Position numbers and translations under genes: made by a program. Below, piece by piece: positions 44,274 to 54,577 of a DNA stretch of 64,000 nt. The DNA comes from Blattamonas nauphoetae (taxonomy: Eukaryota; Preaxostyla; Oxymonadida), in assembly GCA_033064195.1 (NCBI GenBank), contig JARBJD010000005.1:310001-374000 (forward strand), read 5' to 3'. The notes beneath the pieces were generated by a model, which was not told the origin of the DNA, did not search any database, and worked only from the letters and a program-made list of their open reading frames with translations. Numbering within the stretch: position 1 is the stretch's first letter; each line of letters opens with the position of its first letter.

Positions 44274-45422
44274 AGCACGCCTCAAAAGACTGAGGCACCT
44301 TACCAGCCACCATCCTTCCAATCGCAGCCTCCCACATTCCAACCAGCACAGCCACCAACCACAAGCAAGCCACCGCCTCTTCCATCGAATCGTCCTCCTC
44401 CTCCGAAACAGCCACCGCCAGCTGGGAAACCGCCTGTGTTTGGACAGCAGGTGCAGAGCTCTCTTCCTCCACCGCCAGCTGACCTGCCTCCACCGCCGCC
44501 AGCCGATCTTCCACCTCCTCCTCCCGAAGAGAAGCCAGCACCTTCGTTTGCTTCGAAACCGCCGACGTTCAACTCACAGCCTCCAGCTTTCCAACAGAAG
44601 AAGATTGAACCAAAGCCGTACCAGCCATCAACTATCACAGCTCCAAAGCCAGCTTTTGAGTTGAAGAAAACACAACCGAAGCCAGTGCAGGCTGCACCCT
44701 CTCTTCCTCCACCACCAGCTGACCTGCCTCCACCGCCGCCAGCCGATCTTCTACCGCCACCACCCGAGGAAAAACCAGCACCAGCCTTCGCGGCGAAGAC
44801 ACCAACACCAGTTCAGAACAAGCCGTGGATGAAATCAACCACGCCAGTCGCTGAGAAGAAAGCCGACACTCCCCAACCATCAACCTTCCAACAGAAGAAG
44901 ATTGAACCGAAACCGTACCAGCCATCGGCAATCACTCCTCCAAAGCCAGCTTTCGAGTTGAAGAAAACACAACCAAAGCAGCTCCCCACTGCCTCATCAC
45001 TTCCTCCTCCACCCGCTGACCTTCCACCACCTCCAGCAGCCGATCTTCCGCCACCACCTGCTGATGAGCCCAAGCCAGCCTTTGTTTTGAAAAAGACCAA
45101 CACAACATCATTTCCATCTTCAGTTCCCAAAACACAGCCCAAAGCGACTGTATCTCCAGCAAGTGAACCAGCCACTGGTCAACCAGGATCATCCTCTCTT
45201 CCGCAACCAGGTGTTCTCAAACCATCTCAACTCAAGCAGACCCAACCCACCCCATCTTCGCAGACAGGCTCACTCCAAAGCAGAGCAGCTGCTTTCGAAA
45301 AGAATTCACAGCCAGCACAGACTGGTCTGAAGCCGTCACAAATCGCGAAACAGCAATCGGCTCAACCGAAACCTGCATCAAACATGTTTGGAGTGCAGCT
45401 GAAATCGACGAAGAAGTTTTGA
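44274..45422 (+). other. 383-codon proline-rich extension in frame behind the UAA
   Basis: Directly after the stop at 44271-44273 the same frame stays open to 45422. It encodes a proline-rich sequence with repeated SLPPPPADLPPPPPADL blocks, EPKPYQPS and FELKKTQPKP motifs, like actin-regulatory or SH3-binding tails. The first ATG is 44523 at the earliest, so independent translation would lose much of it. No GT-AG pair that removes the UAA and keeps frame was found. Options: stop-codon read-through, a nonsense mutation that truncated a longer cytosolic tail, a base error, or an unnoticed intron. Repeat structure and codon use look protein-coding. Confidence 0.6.
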
Positions 45423-45939
45423 GGGTTCATCGATATCCAATTCTCAACAGCTGAGAATCTCATCACTATTTTTATCATTCTAGTACAAACCCATACACTG
45501 ACTGTTTTTTGTGTTTCTTTCATTTGTCTGATACCACTCACTATGTATTTGTTTCTTTCTAGCTCAGCCATTTTTGTCTTTTTGTGACGATCCCTTTTTA
45601 ACCATTTATGTGTCGATCTCTCTCTCAATTTTCGAATCTGGAGAAATAGTTGGTTGATGCTCACGGAAATTAATAAACAGTTTTGACAGTTGTTGATCCC
45701 TACCATCTTTTGTGGAGAGGCGATTTCATTCCTCATTTTTGTAAAATCTTTCCAAAACGCAAGAAAAGAGAGCAATAATGTAAAAAAGATGCGACTGCTT
45801 CAGACTTAGTGTAACCACAATTCATAAAATCAAAAAATATATAATCGCTGTCTTAAGAACAACGAAATCCCGAATTTCATTGAGAATGGACTATCAACCC
45901 ATATGACCCAAAATCAGGACGAGATGATGTATGGCTCGC
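45423..45939. other. Intergenic between convergent genes
   Basis: AT-rich 3' flank between the proline-rich frame and the LCAT-like gene stop. Its right ~50 bp belong to the inverted duplication. No gene recognised. Confidence 0.5.
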
Positions 45940-47839
45940 CTATTCCCACGGCTGGTCACGTGCACAGGGGGTGGCTGTCGACGGCTGAGTGTTTGGCGAT
46001 TCGGCACTGCTTCCATGTTCAGCGTGTTTGTCTCGCTCTTCCTTCTCTTTCTCTTCTTCCCTCTCCCCTCTTCGCAGTTCCACGGTGGCGAAGGCACTCT
46101 CCCTCCCAAACTGCTCTCCGCTGTCTGTATCCGAGTCTTCCGTCTCTCCATCCACTCCCTCCATCCGCTCTGCCCTCGCCCCTCCCTTCCCTCCTTCCCC
46201 TTCATCTTTCTTCTCCTCCGTCTTCTTCCTTCTCACTCGCAGCTTCAACTGCCCAAACAGACTCACACTCGACTTCTTCTCTGGCTGTGGGGAGGGTTGG
46301 GGGAGGAGTGGTGGAATGGCTGTGTTCCCCTCCCGTCCTTCTCGTCTTCCTTCCCTCCGTTCCTCTCCCTCCATCTGCTCCGCCTCTGGAAACCCAAACC
46401 CACTCGACGGCTGCGCAAACGCAAACGGAACATCCTTCGTCTTCCGCAGCGTCTTCTTCAGCGCCCGCTGCGTCGAGATCTTCGCTGGCAGCGCCCCAAT
46501 CTCAAAGAAGCCCTTCTTCTTCTCTTCCACTCTGTCCTTCTTCACCGACACGAACGGCAGCGGCAGTCCCATCACTCCAGCCACGATGTTCAGGCAGCGT
46601 CTGTCCCACAGAATGTCCACATGCAGCGCCCCTTTCAGCTCGAACCGCGCGTCAGCCCGCATCCCGTCGTTCACAGCGCAGAATGTGGGAACTGTTCGGT
46701 CCCCATCCACCACAGTCCAGACTGGATGTGGAATGCCCTCTTCCACGAGGTCTGTTGGGCCACACACTTTGTTTCCTTCTCCAGCCTCCTTCCCCTCATC
46801 AATCACCACACAATCCCAGCTTGTCGGCAAGCCTGATCCATAAATACTGACAAACTCGAACTGACCAGCGTCGGGAACGATAACCGGAAGGCCGCGGATG
46901 GACTCCACTCGAGCCAAATACTGCGACAGACTCGGCCGCTTCCAAAGTGTGCTTCCGTAGATTTCGCGGAAGAGGGCGTGGGCTGAGAGAGCACCTGAGT
47001 GCGGTGCGGGGAACAGGCGAGTGTCGATGTTGCTGTCCACAATCAGCTCGGCTGGGAGAGAAGTGGGGAGAGGATTTGAGGGAGAGAGAGAGGGTGCTGA
47101 GGAAGGGGATGGGGTTTGTGGTGAATATGTAGGAGAAGATGTATGTCGTGAGGAGGGTGGAGTTGATGAGTCGAGAGTGGGTGGAGTGGATGAATTGGAT
47201 GCGTGTGATGCGGAGGGAGTGGATGGAACTGGGTCTTGGTTGGGGGTGGCAGACGAGGAGGGTGTGGCGATTGGTGGTTTCTGACTTGTCTCGTCTTGTT
47301 TGGTGGAATGGGGTAGTTGCGCAGGAACTGATTCGAATGAGGGCAGGTCGGGCAGAAGTGTATTATCTGGTTCTGCCCGAACTGTCTTCGGCTGAGCTGA
47401 CGGCGACGGAAGAGAGTTTGGGGCCTCCAACTCTCTTGCTCCATTCACACTCTCCTCCACCAGCGGCAGACGAGTTGTGTCCTCTCCTCTTCCTTCTCGC
47501 CTGTCATCCCGCCCAAACAGTATCAGATCAAATTCGTCGTCATCTTTGTTGAACTCAAGCTCGTCGCTTCGTTCGAGTGCCTTCTGCCACGATTCCTGAA
47601 ACCTGTCTCGCGCCTTCTTGTCGCTCTCCCGACGCAGCCGATATTCTGTGGTCGACAGCACATCAAACACACCCGCCAGAATCCGACTCTTCAGCGACGA
47701 CTCGCCCGCGTCCTCGCTCTCCACGAACGGCAGAAGCGCCACTCGCTTGAAGTCGTGCGTGTGCGTCCCTTTCTGCGGCGGGTCCTGCTTCTGCGTTGCG
47801 AACGGATAGAATGCGTTCCCGCTCTCGTCGGGGAAGACG
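45890..47839. repeat. Right arm of inverted segmental duplication (LCAT-like 3' end)
   Basis: Reverse-complement partner of 1-1925. Coding blocks are almost identical; the low-complexity linker differs by substitutions and small length changes. The similarity covers the coding end and a short stretch of 3' flank. Confidence 0.8.
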
Positions 47840-49274
47840 TGGAGGGAGTGGCGCGGCTGCGGCGGCGGGTGGTTCGGGCTCATCATTTGGGTTGTGGGGA
47901 ACGGCCGGAAAATCGGGTTTGTCAAATACCGCTCGCTCGCCTGCAGATCCCTCCCGTCGAGAGTCGCATCCGAATACGCCCAAAACGCCGGATTCGCCCG
48001 GTTTTGGAGGAAGGACGGCGAGAAGGACGGCGGAATGGTGGCGTGCCCGTTCTCCACGTAGAAGCTCTCCCCGCACTTGCAGCGATAGTACACACGGTCC
48101 GAGTGCGTCAGGAGATGCACGTCGTCGCCTTCGCCGTTCTTCATCTTCAGTTTTTCGCGCAGCTCGGTTGAGAAGATCAGCTTGTCCTTGATCTGCGAAG
48201 GGAAGAGTGGGTCGCCCCAAATATGCTCAAACATCGCTTCTTCTTCTTCCAGCGTGTGCACAGCCTCGCAGTCCATGCACGTTCCATCGGTCTGATTGTG
48301 GAAGCCATAAAACGTGAGGTCGTCCTTATCTCGATACTTCACAATTAGTTTTGGCGAGTAAGGAAGGTCAGTGGGCTGCATGAACCAAAATGGGAGCATA
48401 ATCACGTGTTGCATCAGCTGCATCAGATGTGGTGAGATCACGAACTTCGGGAGCCCTAAATTGTATCCGAATAAGAGCGACCGAAGAACATGTGTCGCTC
48501 CCTGGAAAGGTGGTGCGATTGCAATCCATCGGCGGACAAACTTCTCGTTCTCGTCGGGGAACAGCTGCACGAAACTCCGAAACACGAGAGCGCCCATGGA
48601 GTGGGTGATAATGTCCACTTTCTGGTTCCCACACGCATGGAATGCTTGCCGGATGCGCGTCCGGAGAGGATTCATGATGCTGTCTGCTGCAACACACTGC
48701 CGCCAATCGTAGGGATAACCAAACAGCGAAATCCCTGGCACGTATCCGTATGCAAGGAACATCTGAATCATGTCGTGATAGTAGCTTCGAGTGCTGCAAC
48801 AAATCACAAATCAGAAAAGAGGGAAAGGCATGAATCGAGAAATGAGAGTCAATTGGAATTCGGAGATCAAATGGAAGACATATGAAGGCGGAGTGCAAAT
48901 GAAGGTGGGAACAGACTCATGTGGGAGCGGCACATCAGGTGTGAGATAGTCGATGGAATAGATCCCAAAATTGTCGTCCGGAGCGAAGATGATCTTTGTC
49001 TGGAAAAACTGAAGAACAAATGAGAAGACCTTGTCAACTGGAATCAGCTCAAATGTGTCTGGATCAAGTGTAGCTTTGTAGTATTTGCTCATCACTTGGT
49101 TTCCGTGCCGTAGACGAGGCCAGATCATTTCCGTCTCGCCTGTCACAAGATCCTTCCCGTGAAGAATACTCCCTTCGAAAAGTCATCTACGGATTAAAAA
49201 AACATACCACCAAGGCCCGGAATCATGATCACAGCATGAGGTGGGAGTTTCGAAGAGTTCAGGGTTGAGGACAT
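45940..49274 (-). CDS. LCAT-like acyltransferase/phospholipase, 1,058 residues
   Basis: Three exons on the minus strand: 49208-49274, 48917-49172 and 45940-48793. Introns are 35 nt (49173-49207) and 123 nt (48794-48916); phases fit and exons sum to 3,177 nt. The N-terminal ~350 residues match lecithin:cholesterol acyltransferase/PDAT-type alpha-beta hydrolases: VIMIPGLGGS (oxyanion motif, rebuilt across intron 1), YYHDMIQMFLAYGYVPG, FGYPYDWRQ, and the nucleophile motif HSMGALV (Gly-x-Ser-x-Gly variant with His-Ser-Met-Gly), then PFQGA. A His/Asp pair is expected further on (DRVYYRC region). The remaining ~700 residues are a long Ser/Pro linker and a charged tail not usual for the family. It probably transfers or hydrolyses phospholipid acyl groups; there is no clear signal peptide. 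The start lies 135 bp from a divergent gene. Confidence 0.85.
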
Positions 49275-49409
49275 TTCTTTATGAGTTGATCGTGGCACTT
49301 CAGGAATTCGCCTTTTTTCGAAAATAGAATGTCTCTTATCTCACATTCGACGTCTGACCCCTTATCTGAAGTTCAAGAACCACTCTTGATATCGATTGAC
49401 TTGACATCC
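49275..49409. promoter_or_regulatory. Divergent promoter region, 135 bp
   Basis: Lies between the start codons of the LCAT-like gene (minus) and the ARM-like gene (plus). No motif named; its role follows from gene orientation only. Confidence 0.35.
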
Positions 49410-50363
49410 ATGAAAACGATGGAACTGGCTTCTCCTGCCTTTCTGTCCCTTGTGCACCTTGTATCAAACACCAACTGATTTGATGATACTTCTCTTTCAC
49501 GAGCTATCAACTTCCTCAGAAAAATCAAGCCTAATTCTGACTCTTCATTCTCCGCCTCACAGATCATCTTCGAGCTCGTCCCGACCAAAGACAAGACATG
49601 TGAAGGATTCATTGAACAAATGATTCCCCTTCTTTCATGCAGCAATGAGCAGATTCTTCACTCGTCGCTCGATCTGCTTCATGGAACTCTCACGCGTTGT
49701 CTTCCGAGTGTTCTCTTCGGCATCATTGAGACGGGATTGTTCTCTCGTCTTCCACAGACATTCTTTGAGAGGAAACTGCACTTATTGGATGAATGGAAGC
49801 ACACTCTCGTCCACACACTCCATCACTGTCTCCAGAATTCGTTGCCTTCCAATGCCATGGCAATTGCGATGAACCGAAACATCGAAACGGAGACGATTCA
49901 ACAAACCTTCTTTGACAAGTTGATCCAGCCAATCTCCCCATTTCTGACATTTGTGACGCGACACCGAGTCTCGATGACAAACACAGACACCTCGATCTAT
50001 CTCGCGTGGCTGTTTGTGAGGTTGCTCCACACAGCCTCGTTTCATGATCCGACCACGCAATTTGTGCTGGCCTCGCCACTCTCCCTCTTTCTGACATCCT
50101 CTTTCGACCTCTTCGAGACAGACTTCTTCGTCGGCTCTTTCCTGACGCATCTGAAAGAGAGGGTGGCTGTCTGGGAATATTGTGGTTCGGGCATCCAGCG
50201 GAGAGGACGGGCGATTGTGGGGAAGCTGAAGGAGGAAGGACTGAGCGACGAGCTCGACGTTCGTTTTGGTGCGTTTGTGAAAGGGTTTGGATCGACGAAG
50301 AACTTCGTGGCTGCCAATGTGGTGTCGATTTTGGGTGGAAATCTTCCCTTCTTTGGTCGCTGA
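49410..50363 (+). pseudogene. ARM-like repeat gene with an in-frame TGA
   Basis: Related to the 358-residue ARM-like protein at 22555-23631. The start ATG at 49410 (MKTMELASPAFLSLV) aligns with MDHLAQPFISLV of the relative. After SNTN the frame meets TGA at 49476-49478, then stays open to 50363 with all later family blocks (ASQIIFELVPTKDKTCEGF, GIIETGLFSRLPQTFFERKL, GNLPFFGR). The alignment runs on straight through the TGA, so this is a nonsense change (or an error) rather than an unrelated upstream frame. Translation from a later ATG (for example 49620) would give an N-terminally shortened protein. Divergent from the LCAT-like gene. Confidence 0.7.
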
Positions 50364-50823
50364 GGAATGGGCGAGGGTGTCAGAGCACTACAAGAGGACT
50401 ATGTCTCATCGACCTCCAACTCGTCCCGTTCGACAATGATGTTTTCCTGCTCTGTCAGCAGTCAGAACACCCTTTCTGAGTGGGGGACTGTCATTCAAGT
50501 CGATGATGCTTTCCTGTGTTATCTCCGTTCAACCTGAGCCAACCTCATTCTGACGTCATTATTCTTATTCTTCACCAATTATGTCCTCTTTTTCATTCCT
50601 GCAATTCACATTGCTCGTTCATTCCGTCAGAAGATTTGTGATAAGATTGTGGTTTGATCGACATTCATCCTTGAGTCCTAATAGATTCAGGCTCAATATC
50701 GCTCCGTCGTATTCAAAATGTGTCCAAAATAGGTGTGATTTCAGAAAGAAGATGTGAAATGAGACAAGAAAGAGATAAAAGGGAATGAAAGAATCATCAA
50801 TCTCAGAGAGACTGTTGAGTATC
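50364..50823. other. Intergenic between convergent genes
   Basis: 460 bp between the ARM-like gene and the ubiquitin-like gene. No gene or repeat recognised. Confidence 0.5.
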
Positions 50824-51168
50824 CTATGCTCCACAAGCTCTAAAATAAACCAGTTCAGAATAATCTCTGATCCCACATTCGTCAATGGTCAGGTTCCTCT
50901 CCCACAGATGTCTCCCTTGAAACGTCACTTTATACAGTCTGTCCCTCTGTGTGAGTTCTTCCACCTTCTCCAGTAACTTTCCACACGTGTTATGAGGAGA
51001 GATCGACACTTTACAATGGCCTTCGAGGTCATGGTCATAAATGACGACAGTGATTCGGTTTGTGTCCTGGTTCATCTCTTCTTCGATAGGTTCGATTTTT
51101 GGGCCGTCCTCAGACGAAATTTGAAGGGGTGGTGCGCTTGGTTTTTCATTTCTGATCGATTCTGTCAT
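50824..51168 (-). CDS. Ubiquitin-like domain protein, 114 residues
   Basis: An acidic N-terminal leader (MTESIRNEKPSAPPLQIS) is followed from about residue 38 by a beta-grasp ubiquitin-like domain: ITVVIYDHDLEGHCKVSI, an alpha-helix (TCGKLLEKVEELTQRD), YKVTFQGRHLWERNLTIDEC (the position of the ubiquitin KLIFAGKQLEDGRTLSDY strand) and YSELVYFRACGA. It ends in CGA, not in a Gly-Gly, so a processed modifier of the SUMO/ubiquitin type is doubtful unless trimmed. The length, a single domain with a leader, resembles small SUMO-like or UBL adaptor proteins. One exon; an upstream exon cannot be excluded. Confidence 0.7.
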   Translation of the reverse strand: MTESIRNEKPSAPPLQISSEDGPKIEPIEEEMNQDTNRITVVIYDHDLEGHCKVSISPHNTCGKLLEKVEELTQRDRLYKVTFQGRHLWERNLTIDECGIRDYSELVYFRACGA

Positions 51169-51611
51169 ACTGCAAGACGATTCGTTTTGATCAAACCATA
51201 TGCTAAAGGATTACCGTGAAAAACAACAAGTCGTCAGTTTGTTATAAAACTTCGGAATGATGATCCACCAAGATCTAAAATTGTTGTGCTTCGTTTCTCT
51301 CTTGTCTGGTGGTAGTCTGGGCTGAGATGAGGATGGTTTCATGATCGACCCAAAGGGTGTAATTTTTTCAATGGAATCAAAACACTTTGAAATATTCCGA
51401 GCCTTGATAAGTTGCTCTTCTTTTTCGGTCCATAGAAACGGAATGTGTCCATAAAAAATGATTCGGGCTGATGAGGTGTGAAAATAATTCAATCTCCGAC
51501 TCGGATGATCCATCCCTCGAACTCTCACAACGAAAGCGAAAAAGAATTAGTCAAAAGACATCCAACATTCCATCCTGGAGGTGGTTGTGTGGAGAGAGTT
51601 GCATTGATATC
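51169..51611. other. Intergenic upstream of the ubiquitin-like gene
   Basis: 443 bp. A minus-strand open frame at 51211-51528 (105 codons) has no recognisable domain; it could be a small gene or an exon of the ubiquitin-like gene. Otherwise nothing seen. Confidence 0.35.
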
Positions 51612-54331
51612 TCACAGTTCACCAAGTTCGTCAGAAATCCCAACATTTGGAGTCTCATCGTGCTCACCCAGCATCTCCTCCGTCTCTCCAATCATCGCGT
51701 TTATCTGTTCATCGCTCTCCTGTCCTGATTCTGAGTGTTCAAAACTCCAGCTCGCCACACATGACTTTCCATCGCCAGTACAACAGGAAAAGAAGTCTGT
51801 TGCCGTTCCTTCTGTTTCTGTCTCGCCGATTTCGGCCCGCACAGCCAACGTCAGAACACCCTTCCCCTCGCAATCGCCTGAAAGCCAGATTGTTCGATTC
51901 TGCCCCTCTTCCCACTCGAACTCCTTCCCCTCCTCTTTCTGAACGAGCTTGAATTCGCGGCGGGTGTTGATTGGCAAGTCGAATGTCCATTTTCTGAATG
52001 TTTGATCAGCGTTCTCGGCAGTTTGTGATTCTGGTTCCTTCTCGTCTTTCCGTCCCTTCCACACTTCCGCTGCGTCCCATTCTCCCAACTCTTTCTCCCC
52101 AACTGGGAACACAATACGATTCTGGCCACCTTCGCTCGAAATGCGAACTCGCACGAATCCAGCAGGTGGAGCGGATGAGATGCTTTCGGAAGGTTGTTGT
52201 GTTGATTCTGACTGTTCGGTGATCTGTTCCTCCTCCTCTTCTTTCGACTGAGGCTCGACCGATTCATCATTCGGACTGATTTCGGGTTCGGTGTGCTCCT
52301 TCAACGATTCTGACTCTTCTTCTTTCGATTCTTCTGCTGCTTCAGTCTTCGCTGGTTCAATTTCAGTGATTTCATCCGATGTGGCATGAAGTTCTGAAGT
52401 TCCTTCCTCTTCTCTCCCTTCATTGGCATCTTCACTGCTGTTCAGAGTGGCTCCATTGTCTTGTTGACTCGTGTTCTCGGCTTGTTCTGGTTGATTCTCT
52501 CCATTATTCCCGTCGTTCTCCTCTCTTCCTTCTTCTTCTCCTTCCTCCTTCTCCAACCTCTTCCATCGATACCGACACTGAATGTCTGTTCGTCCGCTCA
52601 ATCCCGCTGCAACTTGCGTCCAGTCACTCGTCCCAAATCGTTCCACTTCTCGACGAAGAATCGCATCCTCTTCCTGGCTCCACGCCTCAGTCCGAATTTG
52701 TGGAGATAACTCACTGTACCAATGCTGTGAGCACGCGATCGGATCCCGCCCTCCTCCAACTTTCTCTGCAATCGCAGTCCAGTCGTTTGTTCCTAAAGCA
52801 TCAACTGCCTCGGAAAGAAGCTTGTCCTCGGAGGCTGACCACTCTCTTGTTTGGCTCAAAGGGGCTTGCTCAAGTGTCGTCGCTTCTGCTTGATTTTCTG
52901 TACTTTTCTCTTCATTCTTTTCGCCGCTTTCTTCCTCTTCTTCTTTGGTGACCAGACTTTCCTCATCGTGTGCTTCAGTATTCTTCTCGGTTTGGGTTGT
53001 ATCCTCCGACTCAATTTTGGGTTCTTCGAGATGTTCGGTGGGTTGTTCAGCGTCATTCTGAACCTGTGCTGCCTTCTCCCTTTCTTCCTCTTTTTTGTTG
53101 CTAATTCCTTCCTCTGTTGGTTTTCCTTCTTCTTCATCGGTTTCTGTTGCCTGTTGGACATTATCAACCTCCACAGTCTCATTTTCATCCACTTGCTCTT
53201 CTTCCTTCGATCCGTCTAGTACATCCTCTTCTTTGGGGGCCACATCCAACTCATCCAGTTTCTCTTCACGTTTTTCGTCCAATGGGACTTGTTCTTCATG
53301 ATTTGGGGTTGGTGATGGCGATTGTTCCTTCGTCCCCTCTGCAATCGGAATCTCATCATGAGTGATGTCTTCCTCTGTTTTCGACGTCTCTAATGATTTC
53401 TGCGAGGAATCAATTCCTGGGTTCGTTGTATCCACTTCAATTGGCTGGTCTTGCTGTGCCTGTGGTGGATCGTCAGGTGTTTCCTGTTGCTTGGCAATAT
53501 CTTTCTCTTCTGGGACTGGTTCAGGCTCAATGTAGTTAATACTCATCGATTTCGGCTTTGGTTTCCGAATCGGCTTTCTTTTGGGAACGGCCGCTGCTGC
53601 TTTCTTTGTCGGTGTCGGCTGCGTCTTGGATTTCTTCTTCTCCTTCCGTTCATTCTCCTTCTTCTTTTGCTTCTCCTTCCACACGGCTTCCCGGATAAGT
53701 GAATCAAGTAGGTCCCTTTCACGTTCCAATAAAGCGTTTCTTCTTTTGATGTCTGCCAATTCCTTCTCCTTTGCAGAAAGAGAAGTTTGGAGTTGTGTGA
53801 TCTCCCCATGCAAAATCTCTGTTCGTGTGGCTTCTGTTATTTCATGTTTTCCTGACCCTTTCCAGCTCTGAGTGCGATGGCGATTTGACTTTCGCAACCA
53901 CGACTCTTCGTATTCTCGGATTCGGGCGATTCGTTTTTGTCCGTACCGCTTCCGCTTCTGTTCATCTTCATAAGCATTTCGTAATATAGTGTCTTCTTCC
54001 GTTTGTGGTTTGGAGCGTTCGATGTTTTGAGATTGTGAGAGTTGTTTTCGATTCATGGGCAGTCCTTCTCGAGGTTCTGTATCAAAGTCCCGATTTTGAG
54101 AAGATGGAATGTGTTGAGAAAGACTGAGGGGTGGTCTGGAGTAGGTTCCACTGTGAAGATGTTCTGATCTTGAATCTGAATAATCAGGACCTGGCCTTTG
54201 GAATAAAGTAAGAAAATGAAAGGTGCAGATTTGAGAAGAACAAATGGAAATTGAGATGGATGTGGTGTCATTTCACAGAGAAAAATGTCATACTGATCGA
54301 CCGGAGGCTCTGGAGATACAGCTCGTTTCAT
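51612..54331 (-). CDS. Two-repeat Myb protein with a CBM20-like C-terminal domain, 873 residues
   Basis: Exon 1 is 54294-54331 (MKRAVSPEPPVD), intron 54196-54293 (98 nt), exon 2 51612-54195; together 2,622 nt in frame. A start at 54056 would also give an open frame. Residues about 140-180 are a basic coiled coil (LQTSLSAKEKELADIKRR), followed by Lys-rich and then long acidic low-complexity regions. Two Myb/SANT repeats lie at about 461-505 (REWSASEDKLLSEAVDALG, WTAIAEKVGG) and 516-560 (EAWSQEEDAILRREVERFG, DWTQVAAGL, CRYRWKRL), with the spaced Trp residues of DNA-binding Myb. At about 690-800 a beta-domain (FVRVRISSEGGQNRIVFPVG, KELGEWDAAEVW, EWEEGQNRTIWL) resembles the starch-binding CBM20 fold. 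Probably a nuclear DNA-binding regulator; the carbohydrate-type domain is unexpected. Confidence 0.75.
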
Positions 54332-54577
54332 TTCCGGTAGTTCTGTCGTGAAAGAGAAATAAATAGAACGAAAATAGAAGAGAGAGATAATTGTTGATTG
54401 ATAATTGAAAACCGTCGGAAATCATGGACAGATTCTGAGTGAACAACGAAAGCAGTGAAAAACAGAGAGAAGAGCAAACAGATGTAAAATACGGCGTCCG
54501 CCGTGAGTATGAAATGGATGGGAGGGTTTGATTGGAAGGTTCAGCGGGTCTAGACATTCGAAAAACATAATGCGGGT
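54332..54577. promoter_or_regulatory. Bidirectional promoter region, 246 bp
   Basis: Lies between the start codons of the Myb gene (minus) and the MYND gene (plus). An upstream minus frame (54288-54557) overlaps it but could not be spliced in frame to the Myb gene. Confidence 0.35.
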
